The position numbers and the translations under genes are program-made. The notes beneath the pieces are model-generated. The model worked only from the letters and a program-made list of their open reading frames with translations. It searched no databases and was not told the origin of the DNA. A stretch of DNA of 6,015 nucleotides from CAZWVM01 sp964637705 (GTDB taxonomy: Bacteria; UBA8481): NCBI GenBank assembly GCA_964637705.1, contig CAZWVM010000205.1, forward strand, positions 1 through 6,015. The letters run 5' to 3'. Shown here piece by piece: positions 1 to 6,015 of this stretch (position 1 is its first letter; every line of letters begins with the position of its first letter).

Positions 1-1058
1 AGGCCGTGAAGGACCTGTCGGTCACGATCCGCGACAAGGAGTTCACGGTGCTCGTAGGGCCCTCCGGTTGCGGCAAGTCGACGACGCTCCGGATGATCGC
101 GGGCCTGGAGGATCCGACGGGCGGCGAGATCCTGATCGACGGCGTCGTCGTGAATGACGTCTCGGCGAAGGAGCGCGACATCGCCATGGTCTTCCAGAAC
201 TATGCGCTCTATCCCCACATGACCGTGTATGACAACCTGGCTTTCGCCCTCAAGATGAAGAAATTCGAGCGAGCGGAAATCGATCGCCGCGTGCGGGAGG
301 CGGCCGATATCCTGGGACTGGACACCTACCTTCAACGGAGGCCGGGGGAACTCTCCGGCGGCCAAAAGCAGCGCGTCGCCGTCGGTCGGGCGATCGTCCG
401 CAAGCCCAAGGTCTTTCTCTTCGACGAACCGCTCTCGAATCTCGACGCCAAGCTCCGCATGCAGATGCGCGCCGAGCTCTCCCGCCTCCACCAGCGCCTT
501 CAGGCGACGATGATCTACGTCACCCACGACCAGGTGGAGGCGATGACCCTGGCGAACAACATCATCATCATGAAGGACGGCGTCATGCAGCAGCAGGCCA
601 GCCCCATGACGATCTACGCCAAGCCCGCCAATCGGTTCGTCGCCGAGTTCATCGGTTCCCCGCCGATGAACTTCCTCGACTGCGCCGTGGAGTCCAAGGG
701 CGAGGACGTCTGCCTCGACGCCGGCGTCGCGCGGCTGACGTTGCCGCGGGCGCAGGGGCAGATCCTCAAGGCGCGCGGGACCGCCGGCGGGCGAGTGACC
801 CTGGGCGTGAGGCCGGAGGATCTCCACGATCGGATGTTCATCAAGGGCTCGTCCGCGGAGAACTGCCTCCGCGCGCGCGTCGACGTCCTGGAACCCCTGG
901 GGTCCGAACTGCAGTGCATCCTCAAGGCCGGCCCGCACGAGCTGATCGCGAAGTTCAAGCCCGACACCCAGATCGGCGTCGGGGACGAGATCGAGATGGT
1001 GGTGGACGTGGAGAAGGCCCACCTCTTCGACGCGAAGACGGAACAGCGCATCGAGTAA
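1..1058 (+). CDS. Sugar-type ABC transporter ATP-binding protein, MalK/UgpC family (5' end cut off by window)
   Basis: This is the ATPase subunit of a carbohydrate-type ABC importer, which hydrolyses ATP at the cytoplasmic face to drive uptake through a membrane permease pair. Counting from the GTG at 6, Walker A (GPSGCGKST) is at residues 18-26, the Q-loop (VFQNYALYPHMTV) at about 62-74, the signature LSGGQKQR at 116-123, Walker B with catalytic Glu (FLFDEP) at 137-142, the D-loop SNLDAKL at 144-150 and the switch His in YVTHD at 171-175. A C-terminal TOBE/regulatory region follows, with GVRPEDL at 267-273 and EPLGSE at 296-301, and the protein ends in the family-typical HLFDAKTEQRI. The reading frame is open to the left edge, and family members carry about 15-20 more N-terminal residues before the equivalent of AVKDLS, so the GTG at 6 is probably an internal valine. 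The permease and binding-protein genes are not in the window, so the substrate (maltose, glycerol-3-phosphate or another sugar) cannot be told. All catalytic motifs are intact. Confidence 0.95.
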   Translation, partial: AVKDLSVTIRDKEFTVLVGPSGCGKSTTLRMIAGLEDPTGGEILIDGVVVNDVSAKERDIAMVFQNYALYPHMTVYDNLAFALKMKKFERAEIDRRVREAADILGLDTYLQRRPGELSGGQKQRVAVGRAIVRKPKVFLFDEPLSNLDAKLRMQMRAELSRLHQRLQATMIYVTHDQVEAMTLANNIIIMKDGVMQQQASPMTIYAKPANRFVAEFIGSPPMNFLDCAVESKGEDVCLDAGVARLTLPRAQGQILKARGTAGGRVTLGVRPEDLHDRMFIKGSSAENCLRARVDVLEPLGSELQCILKAGPHELIAKFKPDTQIGVGDEIEMVVDVEKAHLFDAKTEQRIE

Positions 1059-1073
1059 CCGGCCCCCGGCCGG
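1059..1073. other. Small GC-only inverted repeat just after the ABC ATPase stop codon
   Basis: CCGGCC and GGCCGG flank a three-base CCC loop, starting at the base after the TAA stop. It could form a 6-bp hairpin. The plus strand continues with an A/G-rich stretch rather than a T-tract, so it does not look like an intrinsic terminator. It might partly attenuate or stabilise the upstream message if this gene and the following one are co-transcribed. In DNA this GC-rich it could also be chance. Confidence 0.35.
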
Positions 1074-1084
1074 AACGGAAGGAA

Positions 1085-1090
1085 AAGGAG
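1085..1090 (+). promoter_or_regulatory. Probable ribosome binding site for the first GGDEF gene
   Basis: AAGGAG is the only good Shine-Dalgarno match in the 46-base gap. It lies 14 bases before the GTG at 1105, which is longer than the usual 5-9. No in-frame start codon lies between them. The next in-frame start, GTG at 1123, has no nearby Shine-Dalgarno sequence. The site therefore favours 1105, with translation perhaps less than optimal. Confidence 0.5.
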
Positions 1091-1104
1091 TCGATCGGGC
1101 GGAC

Positions 1105-2547
1105 GTGGCCTCAACGCACACGGTGAACAGGGGGGTCGAGTTCACGGCGCGGACGGCGGCCCTCGTCGTCGGCTATGTCGTCCTCACGCTCTACGCCGTC
1201 GTCCAGTATTCGCCGCCGGTCTCGCCGCAGCTTCCCTCCTACATCTTCGGCCTCTCGCTCCTCTACCTCATCGCCGCCTCCTTCGAGACCGATGTCACCC
1301 GCTTCTTCCTCTTTCTCATCCTGCTGGCCAACATCGCCTTCTCGTCGCTCCTTCTCTTCGTCCGCTCCCCCGGTCATCTCCCCGATTACCTCGCCCAGGA
1401 TCTCTTCGTGGCCGTCTTCTGCTTCCTCCTCTACCGCGTGGCGGAACGGATCCTCCTGGAGACGGGGCAGAGGCGATTGAGGGTCGAATTGCGGCGGGAC
1501 GAGCTCGCCGAGCGATTCAACGAGCTTTCCGAGGAGCGGGAGAAGATCCGGGCGAGTCTTCCGCGCCTCGCCCGGACCGAATCGATCTACCAGCAGATCA
1601 ACGAGCTCGGCATCCGGTTCGCGGCGTGCCGCACCGAGGAGGAACTCGTCGACCTCTTCTTCCGTCACCTCAAGGGCTTCTTCCCGGAAGAGACCGCGTG
1701 CGGCATCCGGGTCGAGCGGTCTTCCCCTCCCCTCATCCGCGCGACGGCGGGTCTGGCCGCCGGCGCCTGGGAGGACGCGTTCGCGGCGTGGGTCCGGGAT
1801 GCCGACGTGCCTCTCATCGTGCGTGACCTCGAGACGGACTACCGCTTCTCCGGGGCGGCGCGCGACTCGGCGGGCTTCCACTCGCTCATCATCGTGCCGT
1901 TTCACGAGGAACACGTGCCGGCGGGGTGCGTAAGGCTGGAATCGTCGCGGCCGAACGCCTTCTCGATGGAGAACCTCAAGTTCGTCTATCACCTCACCTA
2001 CCTCATGGCCCTGGCCTGGCAGACGATCCGGCTCTACGCCCGCACCGTGGAACTTTCCCGCCGCGACGGACTCACCAACCTCTACAAGCGCTGGTGCTTC
2101 GACGAGGAGATGGAGAAGCAGGTCCAGCGCAGCCGCCGGCATCGCAATCCCCTCGCTCTCGTCGTCATCGACATCGACAATTTCCGGCACTTCAACAACA
2201 CCTACGGACACGGGCTCGGCGACGTCGTTCTCCGGCGCGTCGCCGACGTTCTCTCCGCCGCCGCTCCCCCCCTGGCCCTCCCCACGCGGATCGGGGGCGA
2301 GGAGATGTGCCTGCTCCTGCCCGAGTGCTCCCGGGAACGGGCACAGTCGATCGCCGAGAGCATACGCCGGGGCGTCGAGGAACGCGCGCAGGTGACGGAC
2401 ATCGCGGACCGCGTGACGGTGAGCGTCGGCGTCGCGATCTTCCTCCCGGACCTCTTTGATTCGCCGCACGCCTTCTTCGAGGCCGCCGACAGGGCCCTCT
2501 ACCGGGCCAAGGCCGAAGGCAAGAACCGGGTGGCCGTCCATGAGTGA
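1105..2547 (+). CDS. Membrane GAF-GGDEF protein with divergent active site (GGEEM, no I-site)
   Basis: This is a c-di-GMP-type signalling protein of 480 residues. About four hydrophobic segments occupy residues 17-36, 44-60, 65-87 and 98-115 and should anchor it in the inner membrane. A charged helical linker (about 116-160) follows, then a GAF-like sensor domain (about 163-312, ending ...LESSRPNAFSMENL... and LYARTVELSRRDGLT), then a GGDEF domain (about 318-480). The GGDEF domain starts with DGLTNLYKRW (321-330), has VVIDIDNF (353-360) with the expected metal-binding Asp, and GHGLGD (368-373). The signature reads GGEEM (397-401) in place of GG[D/E]EF, FKxxND has become FRHFNN (360-365), and the I-site position (388-391) reads PPLA instead of RxxD. 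Catalysis is uncertain: the acidic pair is kept, so a weak or feedback-insensitive cyclase is possible, and so is a GTP-binding or partner-regulating role. The start is GTG at 1105 (alternative GTG at 1123). The gene lies 46 bases after the ABC ATPase and overlaps the next cyclase gene by 8 bases. Confidence 0.9.
   Translation: MASTHTVNRGVEFTARTAALVVGYVVLTLYAVVQYSPPVSPQLPSYIFGLSLLYLIAASFETDVTRFFLFLILLANIAFSSLLLFVRSPGHLPDYLAQDLFVAVFCFLLYRVAERILLETGQRRLRVELRRDELAERFNELSEEREKIRASLPRLARTESIYQQINELGIRFAACRTEEELVDLFFRHLKGFFPEETACGIRVERSSPPLIRATAGLAAGAWEDAFAAWVRDADVPLIVRDLETDYRFSGAARDSAGFHSLIIVPFHEEHVPAGCVRLESSRPNAFSMENLKFVYHLTYLMALAWQTIRLYARTVELSRRDGLTNLYKRWCFDEEMEKQVQRSRRHRNPLALVVIDIDNFRHFNNTYGHGLGDVVLRRVADVLSAAAPPLALPTRIGGEEMCLLLPECSRERAQSIAESIRRGVEERAQVTDIADRVTVSVGVAIFLPDLFDSPHAFFEAADRALYRAKAEGKNRVAVHE
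2528..2533 (+). promoter_or_regulatory. Weak ribosome binding site that supports the ATG at 2540
   Basis: GGGTGG lies 6 bases before ATG 2540, inside the last codons of the upstream GGDEF gene. The frame is open further upstream to a TTG at 2456, but those extra 28 codons would lie wholly inside the upstream gene's conserved GGDEF C-terminus and are Pro/Arg-rich shadow sequence. ATG 2540 is therefore the better start, and the 8-base overlap (ATGAGTGA) suggests translational coupling. Confidence 0.5.
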
Positions 2548-4024
2548 AAATCGGCCCCTGTCCGCGGGCGGTGGGCGGCAGGAAGAGAACGACGAGCTCC
2601 TCGCGGGACGGTTCAACACGACGCTCTACCTCTTCGGCTTCCTGGGCCTGGCGGTCTTCATCGGACCCTCGATCGCGCGCACCCTCCCGCCCGGCTCCTC
2701 CACCTTCCCGCCCGTCCAATCCACCTTCGCGCCTTTCCTCATCGCCGTTCCCCTGCTCCTCGCGAGCGTGGAGCGTTTCCGTCCCGTAAGCCTCCTCTTC
2801 CTCCTCTGCTCGATCCTCGCCTTCTTCGCCTGGGTCTTCCTTCTCGACGATATCTCGATTTCCAGCGCGGCCCTCATCTTCGAGGGGGGAATCCTGAGCG
2901 GCATCCTGATCTGGAGCCTTCACGTGAAGCGGCAGCGCGAAGCCGACCGGTCCTACCTGAGGACGGAGATCGCGGAGGCACGAGAGCGGGTCCTTCACGC
3001 GGAGCGCGTGCGGGCCGCGGAACAGACGGCCTTCGACACCGAGGAGACGCGCCTCCAGCGGATCACGGACATGTACGAAGTCCTCAAGGAGCTGACCAAC
3101 CTGACGCGGTTCGACGAGCTGAAGGAACTGCTCTCGCACTTCCTGATCCGCCATTTCGAGTCTCGGCACGCGGCGCTCGTCATGGCGCCGGGCGAGGGCG
3201 GCAAGGAGTCGCACGTCCGGTGGCTCGGAGCCTCCGAGCCCGTCGTCGAGGCCCTTCTCCTGAAGAACCTGTCCACCCTGGCTTCGCAGCGCAACGGCCT
3301 CTTCGTGCTCGGCCGCGGCGCCGACCCGACCTTCTCCCAGGTCGCGGGCGAAGGGTGCCACGGCGTCTTCCTGCCGCTCTTGTCGGCGGAGCGCCTGATC
3401 GGCGGGTTGTATGTCGACCTCGGGGAGCCCGGCGTCGCCGGCGAGTTGCGCTTCCATGTGAACCGGCTGAGGATTCTCTCCTCCCCCGTCGCGAGCGCCC
3501 TCTACAACGTCCTGCTCTTCGACCGCGTGCGCGAGTTGACGGTCTACGACTCCCTGACCGGCCTCATGGTTTACAAATATTACATGGAGTCTCTCCAGCG
3601 CGAATTCGATCGCAGTCGTGAGAGGGGACTGGAGCTTGCGCTCCTCACCCTCGACATCGACTTCTTCAAGAGCTTCAACGATCGCTTCGGGCACCAGACG
3701 GGAGACGAGGTCCTGAAGTGCGTGTCGGACTGCATCCGCAAGTCGATCCGCCAGACCGACACGCCCTCGCGGCGGGGTGGAGAGGAGTTCGCCGTGATCC
3801 TCCCCCAGACCGATCCCGAGGGCGCCCGCATGGTGGCGGAAAGGATCCGCCACATGGTCGAGACGTCGACCGTTCCGTCCCGGGATCAGTTGCTGGGCGT
3901 CACGATCTCCATCGGCGTCTGCTGCTTCCCCTCCGACGTGGGCACGCTCGAAGAGTTGATCGAGCGCAGCGACGCCGCGCTGTACCGCGCCAAGAAGAAC
4001 GGGCGGAACCGCGTCGAGACCTGA
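2540..4024 (+). CDS. Membrane GAF-GGDEF diguanylate cyclase with intact I-site
   Basis: This is a probable diguanylate cyclase (2 GTP to c-di-GMP) of 494 residues, anchored in the inner membrane. Hydrophobic segments lie at about 28-48, 62-76, 84-102 and 108-126. An Arg/Glu-rich helix (about 128-175), likely a coiled-coil signalling linker, leads into a GAF-like domain (about 176-328) and a GGDEF domain (about 333-494). The catalytic domain carries DSLTGL (337-342), LDIDFFKSFND (371-381) with the metal-binding Asp and guanine-contacting Asn, GHQTGD (384-389) and GGEEF (413-417). RQTD at 404-407 is an RxxD inhibitory site at the canonical distance, so product feedback inhibition is expected. 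One deviation is that the usual NRR after DxLTGLx reads VYK (344-346). It ends in the typical ALYRAKKNGRNRV. The start is ATG 2540, which overlaps the stop of the preceding GGDEF gene. The shared architecture suggests that the two genes arose by duplication and act together. The signal sensed is unknown. Confidence 0.92.
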   Translation: MSENRPLSAGGGRQEENDELLAGRFNTTLYLFGFLGLAVFIGPSIARTLPPGSSTFPPVQSTFAPFLIAVPLLLASVERFRPVSLLFLLCSILAFFAWVFLLDDISISSAALIFEGGILSGILIWSLHVKRQREADRSYLRTEIAEARERVLHAERVRAAEQTAFDTEETRLQRITDMYEVLKELTNLTRFDELKELLSHFLIRHFESRHAALVMAPGEGGKESHVRWLGASEPVVEALLLKNLSTLASQRNGLFVLGRGADPTFSQVAGEGCHGVFLPLLSAERLIGGLYVDLGEPGVAGELRFHVNRLRILSSPVASALYNVLLFDRVRELTVYDSLTGLMVYKYYMESLQREFDRSRERGLELALLTLDIDFFKSFNDRFGHQTGDEVLKCVSDCIRKSIRQTDTPSRRGGEEFAVILPQTDPEGARMVAERIRHMVETSTVPSRDQLLGVTISIGVCCFPSDVGTLEELIERSDAALYRAKKNGRNRVET

Positions 4025-4046
4025 TCAGGACCGGACCGGGACCCGT

Positions 4047-4079
4047 AAAAGAAAACGCCCCGGGATCGCTCCCGGGGCG
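4047..4079 (-). terminator. Rho-independent terminator of the minus-strand lipoprotein operon
   Basis: A 10-bp perfect stem (4056-4065 paired with 4070-4079, CGCCCCGGGA / TCCCGGGGCG) closes a four-base loop. Read on the minus strand it is followed at once by TTTTCTTTT (4055-4047), a classic intrinsic terminator. It begins 16 bases after the stop codon of the lipoprotein gene. On the plus strand the hairpin is preceded by the A-tract and followed by mixed sequence with no T-run, so it should work mainly for the minus strand. The whole 71-base convergent gap is 4025-4095, and nothing else is evident in it. Confidence 0.92.
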
Positions 4080-4095
4080 CGGTCTCCCGAACGAT

Positions 4096-4560
4096 CTATT
4101 CCTTGGGCGCGTAGTAGACGAAGATGCCGGTGCGACGGCCGAGACCGGCGCCGGGGCGGATCGTGATCTCGCAGATGCGGCCTTCCTTCTGGAAGAAGAG
4201 CCGCGACTCCTCCCGCTCGATCATCGACGAGAGCGTCCATTCGAACTTGGGCATCTCGCGGCGGTAGAACCCGATCACCTCGCCCGCCTCGATCGCGCCC
4301 TCGTAGGCGAGAATGCCGGCCGTGACCTGCCCGTATTCGATGATCATCGACTTGTCGGGCTTGTAGAGAAATCCGGCCGGCACCGGGAGATCCCGGATCC
4401 GCAGTTCCGGGGCGGTCTGAAGCGGCTGGAGATACTGGATCTCCGAAGAGGACGCCGGGGATGCCGCCGTGGCGGAGTCGTCGGTCGTCTGACCGAGGGT
4501 GCAGGCCGAGATCATCGCCGCGGACGCGGCGAGAGCCATGATGCGCAAGCTCGTCTTCAT
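4096..4560 (-). CDS. Small predicted lipoprotein of unknown function
   Basis: This encodes a 154-residue exported protein. It has a short basic N-terminus, a hydrophobic stretch and a lipobox ISAC (17-20), so Cys20 should be lipidated after signal peptidase II cleavage. Residue +2 is Thr, not Asp, which by the enterobacterial rule would favour the outer membrane. A low-complexity Thr/Ser/Ala linker (21-40) leads to a compact domain (about 52-154) with DLPVPAGF (57-64), EYGQVTAGILAYEG (75-88) and VIGFYRREMP (95-104), followed by alternating hydrophobic strands ending in YYAPKE. The layout of a DxPxPxGF start, a Gly-rich strand and then an FYxxxMP helix resembles a recurrent type of small bacterial lipoprotein domain, but I cannot name a family or function with confidence. 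The start is firm: AAGGAGG lies 7 bases upstream. ATG overlaps the stop of the upstream coiled-coil gene by 4 bases (ATGA), so the two are translationally coupled. Termination is at the hairpin at 4047-4079. Confidence 0.88.
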   Translation of the reverse strand: MKTSLRIMALAASAAMISACTLGQTTDDSATAASPASSSEIQYLQPLQTAPELRIRDLPVPAGFLYKPDKSMIIEYGQVTAGILAYEGAIEAGEVIGFYRREMPKFEWTLSSMIEREESRLFFQKEGRICEITIRPGAGLGRRTGIFVYYAPKE

Positions 4561-6015
4561 CGTGTTTCCTCCTTGAAGGGCTGGCGGATCTCCCGCAACG
4601 CCCTGATCCTTTCATCGTTAAAACCGGGCACGGACTTTAGATCCTCTTCGCTCCGGATCTCCCTCACGTTCTCGCGAAACCAGACGATCGCCCGGGCCCT
4701 CGTCGGCCCGATCTCCGGCACTCCGGAGAGCGTCTCGTAAGGGGCCGTGGCCAGGTCGACGAGCAGGCGGGCGGGCGGAGAGGAGACGGGCGGCGCAATC
4801 GCCGGCCCCGTCGACGCCGTGTCGCGCGGCAACGCGGGAGCGGCCGCAGGCCCGGCAGAACCGGCGAGAAGAGCCGCGCGCAGGGCGGCGATCTCGCGGT
4901 CGGCCGCGGCCAGCCGGCTCAAGGCCTCCTGGAGCCGAGGATCCGGCGGGGTTCCCGCCGGCGAAGGCGCGCCGGTCGCGGCGGCGAGCGCCGCGTCACG
5001 CTCCGCTCTCATCCGGCGCACCGCCTCCGCGCTCTCTCTCACCACCCGGATCGTCTCCACGATCTCGATCCGGTTCGCGGCGAGGGCCGCGGCGACGCTG
5101 TCCCGGTCCCGCGTGACGGCGTCAAGCGAAGCACGAAGGGCGTCGTGGTCGGAGGGTCTTGTCGCACGCTCCGCCGCGAGCAGGGCATTCAGCCTGTTCA
5201 CATCCGAACGGGCGGATTCCAGCTCGCTCGCGATCGCGCGACGGCCTTCCTCCAGGACCCGTTCGCGCTCCGCGGATTCCCGAAGGACAGCCGTCAATCG
5301 CAGACTCTCCGACTCCAGGCGAACCGCGTCGGCGGTGCCGCGCGCGACCGACTCCGCCGCAACGACCTGGATCGCCGTCCAGGCCTTCTCCAGGTCCTGG
5401 ATGCGTTCCTCCTGCTCCCGGATCGTCCTCTCCATGAGCGACGAGCGGTATTGGTGGCCTCTCAACCGCTCCTTCCACTCCTCGATCCCCTGCTCCGCGG
5501 CCGCGAGGGCGGCGCGCAGGGCCCGGACCGTGTCGCTCTCGTCGGTCGCCGGGACCACGGGGCGGCGTGCCAGTTGCGATTCGGCCTCGGCAAGGGCCGC
5601 CTTCGTCTCGCGGTAGGACTGCTCCATGAGCCCCAGCGACGTGTGCAGCGATTCGACCCGCTCGCGGTGCTCCGCCAGGTCCGACTGCGCGCGGTTCAAG
5701 AGCGTTGCAAGGCGAACAGCCGTCTCACCGGAGGCGGACTGCTCGGCGGCCATCTGCTGCATGCGGGAACGGAGCATTTCGAGTTCCGTCGAACGGCGCG
5801 CCAGGTCGGACGTCATCGCGCCGATCTGGCCCTTCAGCCTCTCGGCCTCGGACCGGAGGGCGACGTTCTCGGGCTTGATTCGTTCGAGAAGCGCGGACGA
5901 GTCCCTCAGCGCCCGGATTTCCGTCTCCCGCGCGTCAAGGGCCTCCTGGCTGCGCAGGAGCTTCACCTGCATCTCGGCGATCTCGCGGTTCGCACGGGCC
6001 TCGGCAAGCTCCACG
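4557..6015 (-). CDS. Long coiled-coil protein with C-terminal ComEA-like helix-hairpin-helix domain (5' end beyond window)
   Basis: The visible 485 residues are mostly Ala/Glu/Arg/Leu-rich heptad-like helix (about 1-345), with breaks at a Pro/Val segment (151-158) and at the Pro/Gly/Ala linker 347-360. A further short helix (360-384) and a second Pro/Ala-rich linker (386-415) follow. The last about 70 residues look like a ComEA-type double helix-hairpin-helix: LLVDLATAPYETLSGVPEIG (417-436) then PTRARAIVWFREN, with a second hairpin SVPGFNDERIRAL (461-473). In the family these hairpins bind DNA backbone non-specifically. Here the first keeps its key glycine (IG436), but the second has GFN where GIG is usual. 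The frame is open to the right edge, and a GTG one base from it gives no signal peptide or membrane helix, so the true N-terminus is probably outside the window and the cellular location is unknown. The 3' end carries the Shine-Dalgarno of the coupled lipoprotein gene. Function is not recognised; a structural or DNA-binding/tethering role is inference only. Confidence 0.85.
   Translation of the reverse strand, partial: VELAEARANREIAEMQVKLLRSQEALDARETEIRALRDSSALLERIKPENVALRSEAERLKGQIGAMTSDLARRSTELEMLRSRMQQMAAEQSASGETAVRLATLLNRAQSDLAEHRERVESLHTSLGLMEQSYRETKAALAEAESQLARRPVVPATDESDTVRALRAALAAAEQGIEEWKERLRGHQYRSSLMERTIREQEERIQDLEKAWTAIQVVAAESVARGTADAVRLESESLRLTAVLRESAERERVLEEGRRAIASELESARSDVNRLNALLAAERATRPSDHDALRASLDAVTRDRDSVAAALAANRIEIVETIRVVRESAEAVRRMRAERDAALAAATGAPSPAGTPPDPRLQEALSRLAAADREIAALRAALLAGSAGPAAAPALPRDTASTGPAIAPPVSSPPARLLVDLATAPYETLSGVPEIGPTRARAIVWFRENVREIRSEEDLKSVPGFNDERIRALREIRQPFKEETR
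4568..4574 (-). promoter_or_regulatory. Strong ribosome binding site of the lipoprotein gene
   Basis: AAGGAGG on the minus strand ends 7 bases before the ATG at 4560, a near-perfect Shine-Dalgarno inside the last codons of the coiled-coil gene. It fixes the lipoprotein start and suggests that the lipoprotein can be made at a higher level than its upstream partner, not only by re-initiation at the ATGA overlap. Confidence 0.85.

Noticed and set aside
1059..1073. Intrinsic terminator after the ABC ATPase gene
   Set aside because: The hairpin is short (6 bp, 3-base loop) and has no T-tract on either side.
2456..2539. TTG-initiated 28-codon N-terminal extension of the second GGDEF protein
   Set aside because: It lies entirely within the conserved C-terminus of the upstream GGDEF gene and encodes Pro/Arg-rich sequence. 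ATG 2540 gives a normal membrane-protein N-terminus and a typical operon overlap.
1111..3853. Two long minus-strand open frames (1111-2619, 502 codons; 2192-3853, 553 codons) antisense to the GGDEF genes
   Set aside because: They overlap each other as well as clear GGDEF genes on the plus strand. Their translations are Arg/Glu/Gly/Pro-rich with no domain, as expected where GC-rich third positions remove stop codons from the opposite strand.
4025..4615. Minus-strand open frame of 196 codons covering the lipoprotein region in another frame
   Set aside because: It reads through the terminator stem. The alternative frame at 4096-4560 has a lipobox, a perfect Shine-Dalgarno and the ATGA coupling.
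3718..4740. Plus-strand open frame of 340 codons across the convergent gap
   Set aside because: It runs through the end of the cyclase, the terminator hairpin and two minus-strand genes, and its product is Arg/Asp-rich with no domain.
4747..5616. Plus-strand open frame of 289 codons opposite the coiled-coil gene
   Set aside because: The translation is a Ser/Arg/Ala-rich mirror of the coiled-coil codons with no recognisable motif. The minus-strand frame has the helix-hairpin-helix domain and a coupled downstream gene.
1..6015. CRISPR arrays, tRNA, mobile elements or phage genes
   Set aside because: No spaced direct repeats, tRNA-like cloverleaf, transposase/integrase motifs or terminal inverted repeats were seen on either strand; the Ala/Arg-rich repetition at 4800-6015 is coiled-coil coding bias.

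Overview
This is a GC-rich window (roughly two-thirds G+C, with strong G/C preference at third codon positions) that is almost entirely coding. It looks like a bacterial chromosome, probably from a two-membrane bacterium, because one gene encodes a lipoprotein with a clean lipobox and two encode multi-pass membrane diguanylate cyclase-type proteins. No ribosomal or other taxonomic marker is present, so I do not assign a phylum; a high-GC lineage such as a deltaproteobacterial, planctomycete or similar group would fit.

The plus-strand half (1-4024) holds three genes in a row. First is the 5'-truncated end of a MalK/UgpC-type sugar ABC-transporter ATPase. After a 46-base gap come two tandem GGDEF proteins that overlap each other by 8 bases. 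Both GGDEF proteins have the same plan: about four N-terminal membrane helices, a short helical linker, a GAF-like sensor domain and a C-terminal GGDEF domain. They differ in the active site. The first reads GGEEM, has no RxxD inhibitory site and has substitutions in the FKxxND motif. The second reads GGEEF, with intact metal- and guanine-contacting motifs and a correctly placed RxxD site. The pair looks like a duplicated c-di-GMP sensor module in which one copy has diverged.

The minus-strand half (4096-6015) holds two convergently oriented genes. A long coiled-coil protein ending in a ComEA-like helix-hairpin-helix domain runs off the right edge. It is joined by a 4-base ATGA overlap to a small lipoprotein gene. 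A strong rho-independent terminator for this minus-strand unit lies in the 71-base gap between the two convergent gene sets (4025-4095).

I see no tRNA, rRNA, CRISPR array, insertion sequence, integrase, attachment site or origin. Apart from the divergent cyclase pair and the coiled-coil/HhH-lipoprotein pair, the region looks like ordinary chromosomal sequence. I do not see convincing evidence of an entirely new system.
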